32,279 nt of DNA from Methylobacterium variabile (GTDB lineage Bacteria; Pseudomonadota; Alphaproteobacteria; Rhizobiales; Beijerinckiaceae): the NCBI RefSeq assembly GCF_001043975.1, contig NZ_LABY01000152.1, positions 1 through 32,279 of the forward strand. Reading direction: 5' to 3'. Below the pieces are notes generated by a model that saw only the letters and a list, made by a program, of their open reading frames with translations, had not been told where the DNA came from and did not search any database. Below are positions 13,344-21,167 of the stretch, piece by piece. The translations under genes and the position numbers were made by a program. Positions within the stretch are counted from its first letter, which is position 1. Every line of letters starts with the position of its first letter.

Positions 13344-14303
13344 TCAGTCGAGATCATGCGTCTTCGCGATCGTCACCGGGACGGCCGCACGCTGCCGTGT
13401 CGGGCTGCGCCGCAGCCCCTGTTGCTCGCGCAGGAAGATGAACATGCCGCTGGCGACGATGATGCCGGCTCCAGCCACTGTGAGCGGTCCGATCATCTCG
13501 CCGAAGAACACGTAGCCGAAGAGCATGCCCCACAGGATCAGGGTGTACTGATACGGGACGACCGTCGTCGCCGGCGCCATGCGCAGCGATTGGTTGACGC
13601 ACAGATTGCCGGACAGCGACCCGATACCGAGGAGCAGCATCAGGGCGAGGTCCACCGGCCCGGGCGAGGTCCACCCATAAACCAGCACGAAGGCTGCCCC
13701 GAAGATCAGCGATGACAGGAGCTGGCCGGTCATCAGGATGGTTCCGGAAACAGCCGCCAGCTTGCGCGTGGTGATGAGGAAGAGCGCGTAGAAGAAGCTG
13801 CCGAGCAGGGCGCAGACCGCCCCGAAGGACAGGGAGCCCGGCGAGGGGTGCAGCGCGAGGACGACCCCGCAGAACCCCGCCACGATCGCGGCCCAGCGGC
13901 GCCAGCCGACGCGTTCCCCGAGCAGCAGGGGCGAGAGGGCGGTGACGTAGATCGGGCCCGCCATGTAGTAGGTCATGACCTCGGCCAGGGGCAGCGTGCT
14001 GACCCCCCAGAAGAAGAGCGACGCCTCGAGCGTGGAGCACGCCGCCCGCAGCACCTGCAGCCCAGGGCGCGGCGCACCGCGGAACCCGCTCAGGCCGACC
14101 CGCTGGATGGCCGGCGCCATGACGCACAGACCGGCGACGCTTCGCACCAGCATGAGCTGACCGACCGCGTAGGTGCCGAGCAGCCACTTGCCCATGGTGT
14201 CGTTCAACGCGAAGAGCAACACGCCGAGCAGCATCATCGCGACACCACCGGCAGCGCCTGCCGGCGCGGCGACACGACCCGAGAGCACAGACACCGTCCT
14301 CAA
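13344..14303 (-). CDS. EamA/DMT-family transporter
   Basis: A 319-residue inner-membrane protein with about ten hydrophobic segments in two EamA repeats, e.g. GGVAMMLLGVLLFALNDTMGKWL at the start of repeat 1 and FGAVCALLGSFFYALFLITTRKL at the start of repeat 2. FFGEMIGPLTVAGAGIIVASG near the end is the usual DMT closing pattern. The C-terminus is a basic cytoplasmic tail. Proteins of this type export small metabolites or amino acids; the substrate cannot be told. It is transcribed in the same direction as the MarR operon, with 182 bp between them and a separate promoter at the MarR gene. Confidence 0.92.
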   Translation of the reverse strand: MRTVSVLSGRVAAPAGAAGGVAMMLLGVLLFALNDTMGKWLLGTYAVGQLMLVRSVAGLCVMAPAIQRVGLSGFRGAPRPGLQVLRAACSTLEASLFFWGVSTLPLAEVMTYYMAGPIYVTALSPLLLGERVGWRRWAAIVAGFCGVVLALHPSPGSLSFGAVCALLGSFFYALFLITTRKLAAVSGTILMTGQLLSSLIFGAAFVLVYGWTSPGPVDLALMLLLGIGSLSGNLCVNQSLRMAPATTVVPYQYTLILWGMLFGYVFFGEMIGPLTVAGAGIIVASGMFIFLREQQGLRRSPTRQRAAVPVTIAKTHDLD

Positions 14304-14765
14304 TCCTCGTTCTTGCGCCGGACGAGGAAACCATCAGGTGTCCCGGCCCCTGCCCCGGCGCTTTCCGCACGACGGTCACCGATCCGTACCGTCCCGTCGG
14401 ACGCCGACCTTGGCGTGGCCGGACCGACCGGCGCAGGGATCCTGCGCGGTCGACCGTCCTCCCAGCGTGGGCACGTGCCACAGCCGGGAGGCCACCGCTA
14501 TGGCTGTCGTAGTGCAGCACCGTGAACGGCCTCGCTCGGAGGCGCCCGCTGAGCCCGGACGGGCGCCGGCGCAAAAAGCTCGGGCCTGTGGATCCAGGCC
14601 GAGCGCCGTGCCCTGGCCCGCTCGCCGGCACGAGGCTCTGACATGAGGCGGACGTTGGCTTACACACTGGGAGCAGCCCTCGGCCCCGTGCCCAGGGCGG
14701 TGCTCGCGGGGCCGTGTCACGGCGCCTCCCGACGAGCCTGAGCCGACCGTAACCCGGAGATGACG
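14304..14765. other. Divergent intergenic region, EamA / SDR
   Basis: Without a recognisable gene. It holds a hairpin GCGCAGG-GAT-CCTGCGC (14431-14447) that extends through GACC/GGTC with a one-base bulge. A 32-codon frame at 14643-14741 has no Shine-Dalgarno and is not called. The GGAG of the SDR gene lies at 14756-14759. Confidence 0.5.
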
Positions 14766-15527
14766 ATGGATCTGCGCCTTGCTGATAAAGTCTGCCTGGT
14801 CACTGGTGCGAGCACCGGCATCGGCCGGGCGACGGCGATGGCGCTCGCGGCGGAAGGGGCGCAGGTCGTGGTGTCGGCCCGCTCGCGACCGCCGCTCGAG
14901 GAACTGGCCGCCGCCGTCACTGCCGCGGGCGGCCGGGCGCCCGTGGTGCTCACGGCCGACTTGGCGGAGGCAGAGGGTCCGCAGCGGCTGTCCGAGGCCC
15001 TGCTGCGCGAGGCAGGACGGCACGTCGACGTCCTCGTCAACAATGCCGGGGGCTCGCGCCCCCTCGAGGCGTGGGATGACGAAGCCGCCTGGGACGAGGG
15101 CTTCCGGCTGAACTTCCTCGCCGCCCGGCGGCTGACGGAGGCGCTGGCGCCCGCCATGCTGGAGCGGGGCTGGGGACGGATCATCAACGTCTCGGGTGCC
15201 GTCGTCGCCAAGAGCTTCAATGCCGCGACCCCGGCCAAGGCCGCGCTGGAGAGCTGGTCCAAATCCGCAGCCGCCGCCTTCGCCGGCCGCGGGGTGACCG
15301 TGAACTGCGTCGCTCCGGGCCGGATCAACTCGCCCCAGATCCTCGATCGCCTGCATCCGACGGAGGACGCGCGCCGCGCCTACATCGCGCAGAACATTCC
15401 CGCGGGGCGCTTCGGCGAGCCCGACGAGGCCGCGGCACTGATCGCGTTTCTTGCCTCGGAAGGAGCGAGCTACATCACCGGCACGACGATCCCGGTCGAC
15501 GGCGGCGCGCTACGCCTGGCGTTCTGA
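14766..15527 (+). CDS. SDR-family oxidoreductase with atypical active site
   Basis: A 253-residue Rossmann-fold protein with an intact dinucleotide-binding loop (TGASTGIG), NNAG motif (VDVLVNNAGG), structural Asn (LNFLAARR) and C-terminal GRFGEPDEAAALIAFLASEGASYITG. The catalytic Ser (INVSG) and Lys are present, but the Tyr of YxxxK is Ala (AATPAK), a replacement also seen in a divergent SDR subgroup. Classical alcohol/ketone chemistry is therefore uncertain. ATG 14766 is chosen because GGAG ends 6 nt upstream; ATG 14760 directly abuts that GGAG. It stands alone on the plus strand with no obvious pathway partner. Confidence 0.92.
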   Translation: MDLRLADKVCLVTGASTGIGRATAMALAAEGAQVVVSARSRPPLEELAAAVTAAGGRAPVVLTADLAEAEGPQRLSEALLREAGRHVDVLVNNAGGSRPLEAWDDEAAWDEGFRLNFLAARRLTEALAPAMLERGWGRIINVSGAVVAKSFNAATPAKAALESWSKSAAAAFAGRGVTVNCVAPGRINSPQILDRLHPTEDARRAYIAQNIPAGRFGEPDEAAALIAFLASEGASYITGTTIPVDGGALRLAF

Positions 15528-15644
15528 GGCTCGTCGCTGTCGCCCTACTCTGCCAGACGTCAGCCAAGCTCGGCGAGCCAGCGGAGGCGCCCGAACGGAT
15601 CGGCGCTCGAACCGTCGCGGTGATCACGATCCCTCGGCGCGCGG

Positions 15645-16001
15645 TCATCCCTCGCCGTGATCCCCCCTCCCCTGCTCATGGTCGGGCGTGCCGCGGTCCG
15701 GGGTCGTCGCGTCCGGCCTCCGCTCGGTGTCGTCCGGGCGAGCCGCGTTGCCAGTCAATCCATGCTCGATGTCGGCGCCTTGCATCGACACGCTCTCGCT
15801 CCGGCTCCGAGCGGCGGAACCGTCAGACGTGGCGCCGCCGATGTAGCCCGTGCGCTCACCGCCGCGCTCAACGGGTGCCGCATGCCTCGGTGACGTCATC
15901 GCGAATCCCGCCCACGCCGCGTCCGGGACGCGCCGTCGTATGTACAGCAGCATCAACCCGGGAAGCCCGCACGCGAGGATGAGGAAGAGCACCATACCCA
16001 T
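15645..16001 (-). CDS. Small single-pass membrane protein, unknown function
   Basis: A 118-residue protein with one N-terminal membrane segment (MGMVLFLILACGLPGLMLLYI) followed by RRR and a long, polar, low-complexity tail rich in Asp, Arg, Gly and Thr. The ATG 16001 has GAGAGGA 7 nt upstream, and an EcfG-type promoter lies at a sensible distance further up, which together argue that it is a real gene. The frame continues upstream but without a better start. Positive-inside topology would place the tail in the cytoplasm. No family is recognised. Stress induction is suggested by the promoter only. Confidence 0.6.
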   Translation of the reverse strand: MGMVLFLILACGLPGLMLLYIRRRVPDAAWAGFAMTSPRHAAPVERGGERTGYIGGATSDGSAARSRSESVSMQGADIEHGLTGNAARPDDTERRPDATTPDRGTPDHEQGRGDHGEG

Positions 16002-16041
16002 CGATCGTCCTCTCGATTGAGATTGCGGATCAGTCGACGAC

Positions 16042-16066
16042 AACTCCTCGCGCTCTCAATTGTTCC
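16042..16066 (-). promoter_or_regulatory. EcfG-type (general stress response) promoter
   Basis: On the minus strand GGAAC (16066-16062), 16 nt, then AGTT (16045-16042). This matches the alphaproteobacterial sigma-EcfG consensus GGAAC-N16/17-CGTT except for one base. It lies about 40 bp before ATG 16001, leaving room for a leader with a Shine-Dalgarno. Confidence 0.6.
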
Positions 16067-16475
16067 GGAATACACGCCGCGCTCAAGCATAAGCGTAGCA
16101 TCGAGGCGCTGCCATCACCTGCGGTAACCCATCAAATCACGAACATACTGGGCGCGACCGCGACCCGGGCCGCGCGCCGCCTCGAAAATCGCGGCGCGGA
16201 CTGCCCAGCGATGCGCCTTCCCGCGGCCCCGGGGCGTGAACAGGATGCCGCGAGCGCGGCCGGCCTCGCGGTCCTTTCATACCGGCGCGCCCTGCCATCG
16301 ACGGGCCGACGACAGGGCGTCCGGCGCGCGGGCCCGTTCGACCGCGCAGCGGCGTCGGGCGACGCGGCGGGTGCGCCGGTCGGCGTCGTGCCGGGGGCTC
16401 GGGGTGGTGCGCGTTCCGGCCCGGAGGCAGGACGGGCGCTCCATCCCGAGCGATGCGGAATCGGATGAAGCCGCG
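16067..16475. other. Intergenic region, no gene recognised
   Basis: About 400 bp between the small membrane protein promoter and the end of the chemotaxis gene. The left 80 bases are comparatively AT-rich; the right part is GC-rich with open frames that lack Shine-Dalgarno sites or family similarity. Nothing further is called. Confidence 0.4.
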
Positions 16476-18797
16476 CTAAGCTGCCCGCACCCCGTCGAGG
16501 AAGGCATCGACCTCGCCGCGCAGGCCCGTCGCGGTCCCGGCGAGCGCCTCGGCCGCGGTCAGCACGCGAGCGGCGGTCTCCCCCGCCTCCTCGGCATCGC
16601 GCCGCACGTCGCGGATGCCGGTCGAGACCACCTGCGTCCCATGCGCCGCCTCACCGACGTTGCGGGCGATCTCCTGGGTCGCCGCGCCCTGCTGCTCCAT
16701 GGCCGCGGTGATGCTGGTCGCGATGTCGGACATGTCGTTGATGACGCCGCCGATCGCGCGCAACGCCCCGACGGCCTCGCGGGTCGCGCCCTGGATGCGG
16801 GCGATCTGGTCGCCGATCTCCTCGGTGGCCTTGGCGGTCTGGCCGGCGAGCTGCTTGACCTCGGCGGCGACGACCGCGAAGCCGCGGCCCGCCTCGCCGG
16901 CCCGGGCCGCCTCGATGGTCGCGTTCAACGCGAGCAGGTTCGTCTGTGAGGCGATGCCCTGGATCAGGGCCACGACCTCGCCGATGCGGTCGGCGCCGGC
17001 GGCCAGGGCCTCGATGGTGGCGTCGGTTTCCCTGGCGCGAGCGACCGCGGTCGTCGCCATGCCGGCCGAGTGAGCGACCTGGCGGGCGATCTCGCGGATC
17101 GAGATCGCCATCTCCTCGGTCGCGGCGGCGACGGTCTCGACGTTGGCGGAGGTGCGCTCGGCGGCATCGGCAACCTCCGCGGAACGGGCGTTGGTGCGCT
17201 CGGCCGCCGCGGTCATGGATTCGGCCGTGCCGTGCATCGTGTCCGCGGCCCGTGACAGGCCGTGGGTCGACGACGACATCGTCTCCTCGAACGTCGCGGT
17301 CAGCGCCCCGAGCCTGCGCGCCCGGTCCGCCTCGGCCTGCGCGGCCGCCGCGGTCTCGGCGTCGCTCCTCGCCTTGGCGACGAGCGCGTCCTGGAACACG
17401 CCCACCGCCCGGGCCATGCCGCCGATCTCGTCGCGCCGCTCCCGGCCCGGGACGGAGACCGACAGGTCGCCGGCGGCGAGCGCCCGCATCGCCGAACCGA
17501 GATGGCCGATCGGCCGCACGATGCTGCGGGCGAGCCACAACGCCGCGGCGATGCCCAGGAGAGCCGCGAGGGCGACCCCGATGAGCAGGAGGATCTCGGC
17601 GGCGCGCCGCTCGGACCCGATCAGCGCGAGTTCGCCGTTGCCGACCTCCCGGGCGGAGGAGACGAGCGTGGTCAGGTGCCCGTCGCGCTCCCGGAGGACC
17701 CGGCGCTGCGAGCCGTTCGCCTCCACGACACCGGACACCTTACCCTTGATGTCCCCGACCTTCCCGATCAGATCCTTGATGGTCTTCTGTGCGGCCGGAT
17801 CGGGCTCGAGAAGGTGGATCGTCTCGACCGCCCTCATCAGCGCGTCGGCCGCGGCGACGACCGCGCGCCCCTCGTCCCGGGCCGAGAACAGGGCGATCTC
17901 GGCGATCTGGAGCGACTTGGACGCGTTGATCGCGTCAGCGCTGGCACCGAGCAGCTTCGCCGCGCGCTCGACCCGGTCCTGCTGTTCCTGCAGGCGGGTC
18001 TGGACCGCGCTGCCGGCGTCGCTCTGGACCTGCTCGATGTTCCGCAGGGCCGCCATGATCGCGTCGAACGACGTCGCGATCTTCTCGCCCCGCTCGATGT
18101 CTTGCAGCGGCAAGTCGACGCCGTCGAGGTAGTCGTCCAGGGCGTCGAGGGCGGCCTTGGCCGGCGTGCGCATCTCCTCCTGCGTGCCGAGACGCTTGAT
18201 GATCGCGGAGAGGAAGCGGTACTTCTCGCCGATCGCGCTGCGGTCGGCCCCGGGAACCTGCTCGAGGTTGCGCATCTCGAGGGCGCCGCGGATCGCGGAG
18301 CTCGAGAGCGATCCGGCCGTGGATGCGGCCTTGAGGGCTTCCACGCTCTCCTGGAGGGCCTGGCTCGCCGCGGCCAGGCGGGCCTGCTGGGTCTCGCCGA
18401 TGCGGCCGGCGGCGGCCTGTAACTCCTCGATGAGGGCGAGGTGCTCGGACTGGACCAGCGCCTTCTTGTCCTGCTCCGACTTGTAGGTGGTGCGGGTGCG
18501 CTCGAAGGCGTCCGCGCCGCGGGCCATCGACTCGGCTCCCCGGACGGTGGCGAAGCCGGCGCGGACCTGCGCGAGGCTGTCCGTCACGGCGCGGTCGCCC
18601 TGGCCGGAGACGTCGTGCAGCGCCCGTTCGGCGGCCAGCGCGAGATCGCCGACCTGGCCGGCGAGCGTCTGCGCCGCATTCGCCGTGTCGACGCGGTGCG
18701 CGAAGCCGGACAGACTGACCCAACCCGAGGCTGCAACGCCGGCGGTCAACGTCAGCATCACCGCGAAACCGCACAGGAGGCGGGATTTGATCGACAT
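16476..18797 (-). CDS. Methyl-accepting chemotaxis protein
   Basis: A 773-residue membrane chemoreceptor. TM1 is about residues 8-29 (LLCGFAVMLTLTAGVAASGW), then a long helical periplasmic sensor region up to residue ~398, TM2 about 400-424 (LLLIGVALAALLGIAAALWL), HAMP (RPIGHLGSAMRALAAGDLSV) and a cytoplasmic signalling domain. The signalling hairpin tip is intact (GIASQTNLLALNATIEAARAGE then GRGFAVVAAEVKQLA), so it should couple to CheW and CheA. The ligand is unknown; the helical sensor has no recognised PAS, Cache or dCache motif. ATG 18797 is chosen because it starts directly at a basic N-terminus before TM1; a TTG upstream would add 13 residues. No other chemotaxis genes adjoin it. Confidence 0.95.
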   Translation of the reverse strand: MSIKSRLLCGFAVMLTLTAGVAASGWVSLSGFAHRVDTANAAQTLAGQVGDLALAAERALHDVSGQGDRAVTDSLAQVRAGFATVRGAESMARGADAFERTRTTYKSEQDKKALVQSEHLALIEELQAAAGRIGETQQARLAAASQALQESVEALKAASTAGSLSSSAIRGALEMRNLEQVPGADRSAIGEKYRFLSAIIKRLGTQEEMRTPAKAALDALDDYLDGVDLPLQDIERGEKIATSFDAIMAALRNIEQVQSDAGSAVQTRLQEQQDRVERAAKLLGASADAINASKSLQIAEIALFSARDEGRAVVAAADALMRAVETIHLLEPDPAAQKTIKDLIGKVGDIKGKVSGVVEANGSQRRVLRERDGHLTTLVSSAREVGNGELALIGSERRAAEILLLIGVALAALLGIAAALWLARSIVRPIGHLGSAMRALAAGDLSVSVPGRERRDEIGGMARAVGVFQDALVAKARSDAETAAAAQAEADRARRLGALTATFEETMSSSTHGLSRAADTMHGTAESMTAAAERTNARSAEVADAAERTSANVETVAAATEEMAISIREIARQVAHSAGMATTAVARARETDATIEALAAGADRIGEVVALIQGIASQTNLLALNATIEAARAGEAGRGFAVVAAEVKQLAGQTAKATEEIGDQIARIQGATREAVGALRAIGGVINDMSDIATSITAAMEQQGAATQEIARNVGEAAHGTQVVSTGIRDVRRDAEEAGETAARVLTAAEALAGTATGLRGEVDAFLDGVRAA

Positions 18798-19265
18798 CGG
18801 ACTTATGACCTCGGCGTTTCCTCTCGCAGAATCCAAGATCGCGGCGAACCACTTAAGTCGGCCTTAAGGCTTCGCTTCATCCCAGAACTCGCGCCACGCA
18901 GGTATCCACAGTCGGGAGCCATCGATCTCGGTCATGCCCATGACGTCACAGTAAGATGGAATGACAGGACCGCCGCCGGCCTGATGCAGCCGGATACCTT
19001 ACGCTAGGGCACGAAGACGCTCGCTGGACGACGGTACATGCGGGTATCGGGGCGCAGCATCACCGCCAACGAGCAGGCTGCGCCACGCTGATGCACTGAC
19101 CGCCGTCTTCTCGACGGCGTTCAGTGCGGGAGTTCATCCCGGTCGGGGAGCGCCGATCACCGTGCGGCCTGCTCCGTGCCCGATGACGGGCGCGCACCCC
19201 GGGCTGTGCATCACCCGTCGGCGCTCCCATTGGCCCTGGCCGCGACGGACAAGAGAACCGCCGGA
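18798..19265. other. Intergenic region upstream of chemotaxis gene
   Basis: No gene recognised. Two copies of CTTAAG (18852-18857, 18863-18868) lie 11 bp apart, the second inside the palindrome GCCTTAAGGC (18861-18870), in the probable promoter region of the chemoreceptor gene. A strong hairpin lies at 19093-19127. Confidence 0.45.
19093..19127. terminator. 15-bp stem hairpin with one mismatch
   Basis: GCACTGA-C-CGCCGTC (19093-19107), loop TTCTC, then GACGGCG-T-TCAGTGC (19113-19127): fourteen of fifteen positions pair. No T-tract on either side. It could be a bidirectional terminator at the boundary of the replication region or a remnant end of a mobile element; no transposase is nearby. Confidence 0.45.
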
Positions 19266-19478
19266 CTACACCGCCGCCCGCTGTCCGTCGGGCGTCCCGC
19301 GAGCCGGACCCGCCTCCCCCGCGAGAGCCGATGCAGCGAGCGCCACCTGGTCAGGCACGTCCTCCTCCGACCCCCACCAGATCGTCTCCCCGCTCGCCAT
19401 CCTGGCGTAGCGGGCCTGCCCGCGCACGCCCACCTCGACAATTCGTCCAGGCCGGCCCGTTCCTCTCGAGATGCCCAT
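19266..19478 (-). CDS. Small hypothetical protein next to repC
   Basis: A 70-residue protein I do not recognise. It is basic at the N-terminus (MGISRGTGRPGRIVEVGVRGQARYARM), then has an acidic, aromatic middle (GETIWWGSEEDVPDQVALAA). ATG 19478 has GGAG at 8 nt upstream, and the residue pattern is more protein-like than the surrounding GC-rich frames. It lies 196 bp beyond the end of repC in the same direction. It may be a plasmid-associated accessory protein; a chance frame cannot be excluded. Confidence 0.42.
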   Translation of the reverse strand: MGISRGTGRPGRIVEVGVRGQARYARMASGETIWWGSEEDVPDQVALAASALAGEAGPARGTPDGQRAAV

Positions 19479-19674
19479 CGCCGTCGCTCCGTGAGTTCGC
19501 CCCGCACATGAACGGCGGAAGTCCCCGGCAGGTTCGAGCGCCTGCATCGAGATCGATGCGTTCTCCGCCGCGGGAGGGCCGCGCGGCCGGGCACCGCCCT
19601 GCTGCCTTGCGCCCCATCCCCCGCGGCCGCGCCTGAATCCCGGGGTGGTCTCCCCTCAAGGGCCCCCTGCCCTC

Positions 19675-20898
19675 TCACGCGCCGACCTGCCCCGATCGCA
19701 ACCGCTCGCGCTGCAACGCCCGCAGGACCGGCTCCAGGCTGAACCGCCCCGACCGCCTGCGGTCCACCAGCGCTCGCAGGTAGCCGCCGGGCGACCGGAT
19801 GTGCGCGGCGCGCTGCAGGATCGCCGCCACGGTGACGGCAGCGGCCTCCTCACCCATCACCGCGCAGGCGTCCCGCCACGCATCCGGGCTGATCCCCATC
19901 ATCGGCCGGACGAACCGCGTCACCGCGACGAGGTCGCGCCAGGATCGGACCCCGTCCCGCGCGTAGGCCAGGATGTCGGGGCAGGCCTCGAGGACGAGCC
20001 CGAGCGGGCAGGCGTCGGGCGGAGCCGGGCGCGGGCCACGAGCGCCCCTGCCCTTCTCCGGCACGGGCCCGTCGTCCCGCCCGGGTCCGGTCGCCGGTTC
20101 AGAATCATGGTCATCGGAGTCTGAACTCTGTTCGTGCCGCTCACCCTGATCGGGACTGCCGCTCGCTTCCGGGGTTTTGGTCCGGGCGATCAGCCACTTG
20201 CCCAGATCCGTGGCGAGTTCGGCCAGGCCGGCGCCGACATCCTCGAGGACGTCGAGATCCGGTGCGCGCGGCAGGACGGCCACGAGTGCCTCGTAGCGGG
20301 TCCGCAGCGGTCCGGCGAGGTCGGGTGCGGCCTCCGCCAGGCCCTGGATCAGCTTCACGCAGTCCCGGCGTAGCAGCGTGACGCGCTCGCGGGCCACGCG
20401 CAGGGCCAGGGCCCGCGCCCGCACGGCCTCGGCCAGGGCGGCGAGCTCCGCCGCGCGCGCGACCAGCGGCGACAGGTCAAAGCCGAAGGCCTGCGCCACC
20501 GCTCCGCCCGGCCCGCGACGGACGTAGCGCTTCCCGTTGGGACTGTCGCGCCGGATGATCAGGCCCGCCTCGACCAGGGCGGCGAGCGCCCGCCGCAGGG
20601 TCGCCTCGGCGATCCCGTGCGCGCGCAGGCCGAGCGCGGCGTTCGACGGGTAGACGACCAGCGCCGGTCCGCCATCGAGCGACAGCGCCGTCTCGGGGTG
20701 GAAGGTGAGCAGCGCGTCGAGGACCGCGAGCGTCCGGTCGCTAAGGCCGAGGGCCAGGCGGGCGGTCGCGATGTCGCGAAAGACCGTCCATTTGTGGACG
20801 CAGGTCCCGCGTGGGCAGCCGTCGGCGTTCACCTGCGCGTGGATCTGCGCAGGCGTCAGCGAACGCCGCCCGAAGGGCGTCGTGATGTGCAGGGTCAT
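19675..20898 (-). CDS. repC: Plasmid replication initiator RepC
   Basis: A 407-residue replication initiator of repABC plasmids. The N-terminus contains the family hallmark HITTPFGRR, then KWTVFRDIATARLALGLSDRTLAVLDALLTFHP and SNAALGLRAHGIAEATLRRALAALVEAGLIIRRDSPNGKRY, a winged-helix DNA-binding region. A charged linker (residues ~255-290) precedes the C-terminal domain with GISPDAWRDACAVMGEEAAAVTVAAILQRA and SPGGYLRAL. ATG 20898 starts directly at MTLHITTPFG; frames upstream overlap the antisense RNA region. In other repABC plasmids RepC acts at an origin within its own coding sequence. Its expression is probably controlled by the counter-transcript RNA in the repB-repC gap. Confidence 0.96.
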   Translation of the reverse strand: MTLHITTPFGRRSLTPAQIHAQVNADGCPRGTCVHKWTVFRDIATARLALGLSDRTLAVLDALLTFHPETALSLDGGPALVVYPSNAALGLRAHGIAEATLRRALAALVEAGLIIRRDSPNGKRYVRRGPGGAVAQAFGFDLSPLVARAAELAALAEAVRARALALRVARERVTLLRRDCVKLIQGLAEAAPDLAGPLRTRYEALVAVLPRAPDLDVLEDVGAGLAELATDLGKWLIARTKTPEASGSPDQGERHEQSSDSDDHDSEPATGPGRDDGPVPEKGRGARGPRPAPPDACPLGLVLEACPDILAYARDGVRSWRDLVAVTRFVRPMMGISPDAWRDACAVMGEEAAAVTVAAILQRAAHIRSPGGYLRALVDRRRSGRFSLEPVLRALQRERLRSGQVGA

Positions 20899-20954
20899 CG
20901 TCTGGCCGAGCACCGGGCAAAGGCCGGGCATCCGCCGAATCGACGCCAAACGGG

Positions 20955-20983
20955 TTGACGAAGTGCCGGGAGATGTGATTCTC
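20955..20983 (+). promoter_or_regulatory. Putative promoter of the counter-transcript RNA
   Basis: TTGACG (20955-20960), 17-bp spacer, then ATTCTC (20978-20983), reading opposite to repABC. The -35 is good and the -10 is poor. Its position upstream of a clear terminator on the same strand supports it. Confidence 0.55.
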
Positions 20984-20989
20984 TGAATG

Positions 20990-21043
20990 TGCGAGAGACA
21001 GAGAGGGTCTTCCGGGCTTCGGTTCGGGGGGCCCTTTCTTTTT
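20990..21043 (+). ncRNA. RepABC antisense counter-transcript RNA (incA/ctRNA)
   Basis: A short RNA is predicted from about 20990 to the T-tract at 21035-21043, antisense to the leader of repC in the repB-repC gap. It ends in a rho-independent terminator: AGGGTC / GGGCCCT-type stem with an inner CCG/CGG pairing, then TTTCTTTTT. Position, orientation and ~55-nt size are as in characterised repABC plasmids, where this RNA represses repC and gives incompatibility. The 5' end is estimated. Confidence 0.75.
21004..21043 (+). terminator. Rho-independent terminator of ctRNA
   Basis: A GC-rich hairpin from AGGGTC (21004-21009) to the GGGCCC run ending at 21034, followed by TTTCTTTTT (21035-21043). 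It is the only textbook T-tract terminator seen in the window. Confidence 0.8.
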
Positions 21044-21167
21044 GCGGTGTCCTCGTCTCCTTTCTCCGGTGTTGCGGGGCCGGGGCAGCGCCCGATCTCG
21101 CCGCCCCGTGTCACGGTCTTCGCGTTCCCGGCGCCGAGCGGAGGTCCGCTTCGCCGACGGGAATGCG

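Noticed and set aside
14643..14741. A 32-codon frame with a mildly hydrophobic start before the SDR gene
   Set aside because: No Shine-Dalgarno, no similarity recognised, and it ends just before the SDR ribosome site; chance is likely.
15621..15662. GATCACG...CGTGATC inverted arms after the SDR gene as a terminator
   Set aside because: Seven-bp arms with a loop of over 25 nt and no T-tract are too weak, and they lie partly in the small membrane protein gene.
16211..16468. An 85-codon plus-strand frame in the gap before the chemoreceptor gene
   Set aside because: No ribosome site and an Arg/Gly/Ala-rich composition like non-coding GC-rich DNA.
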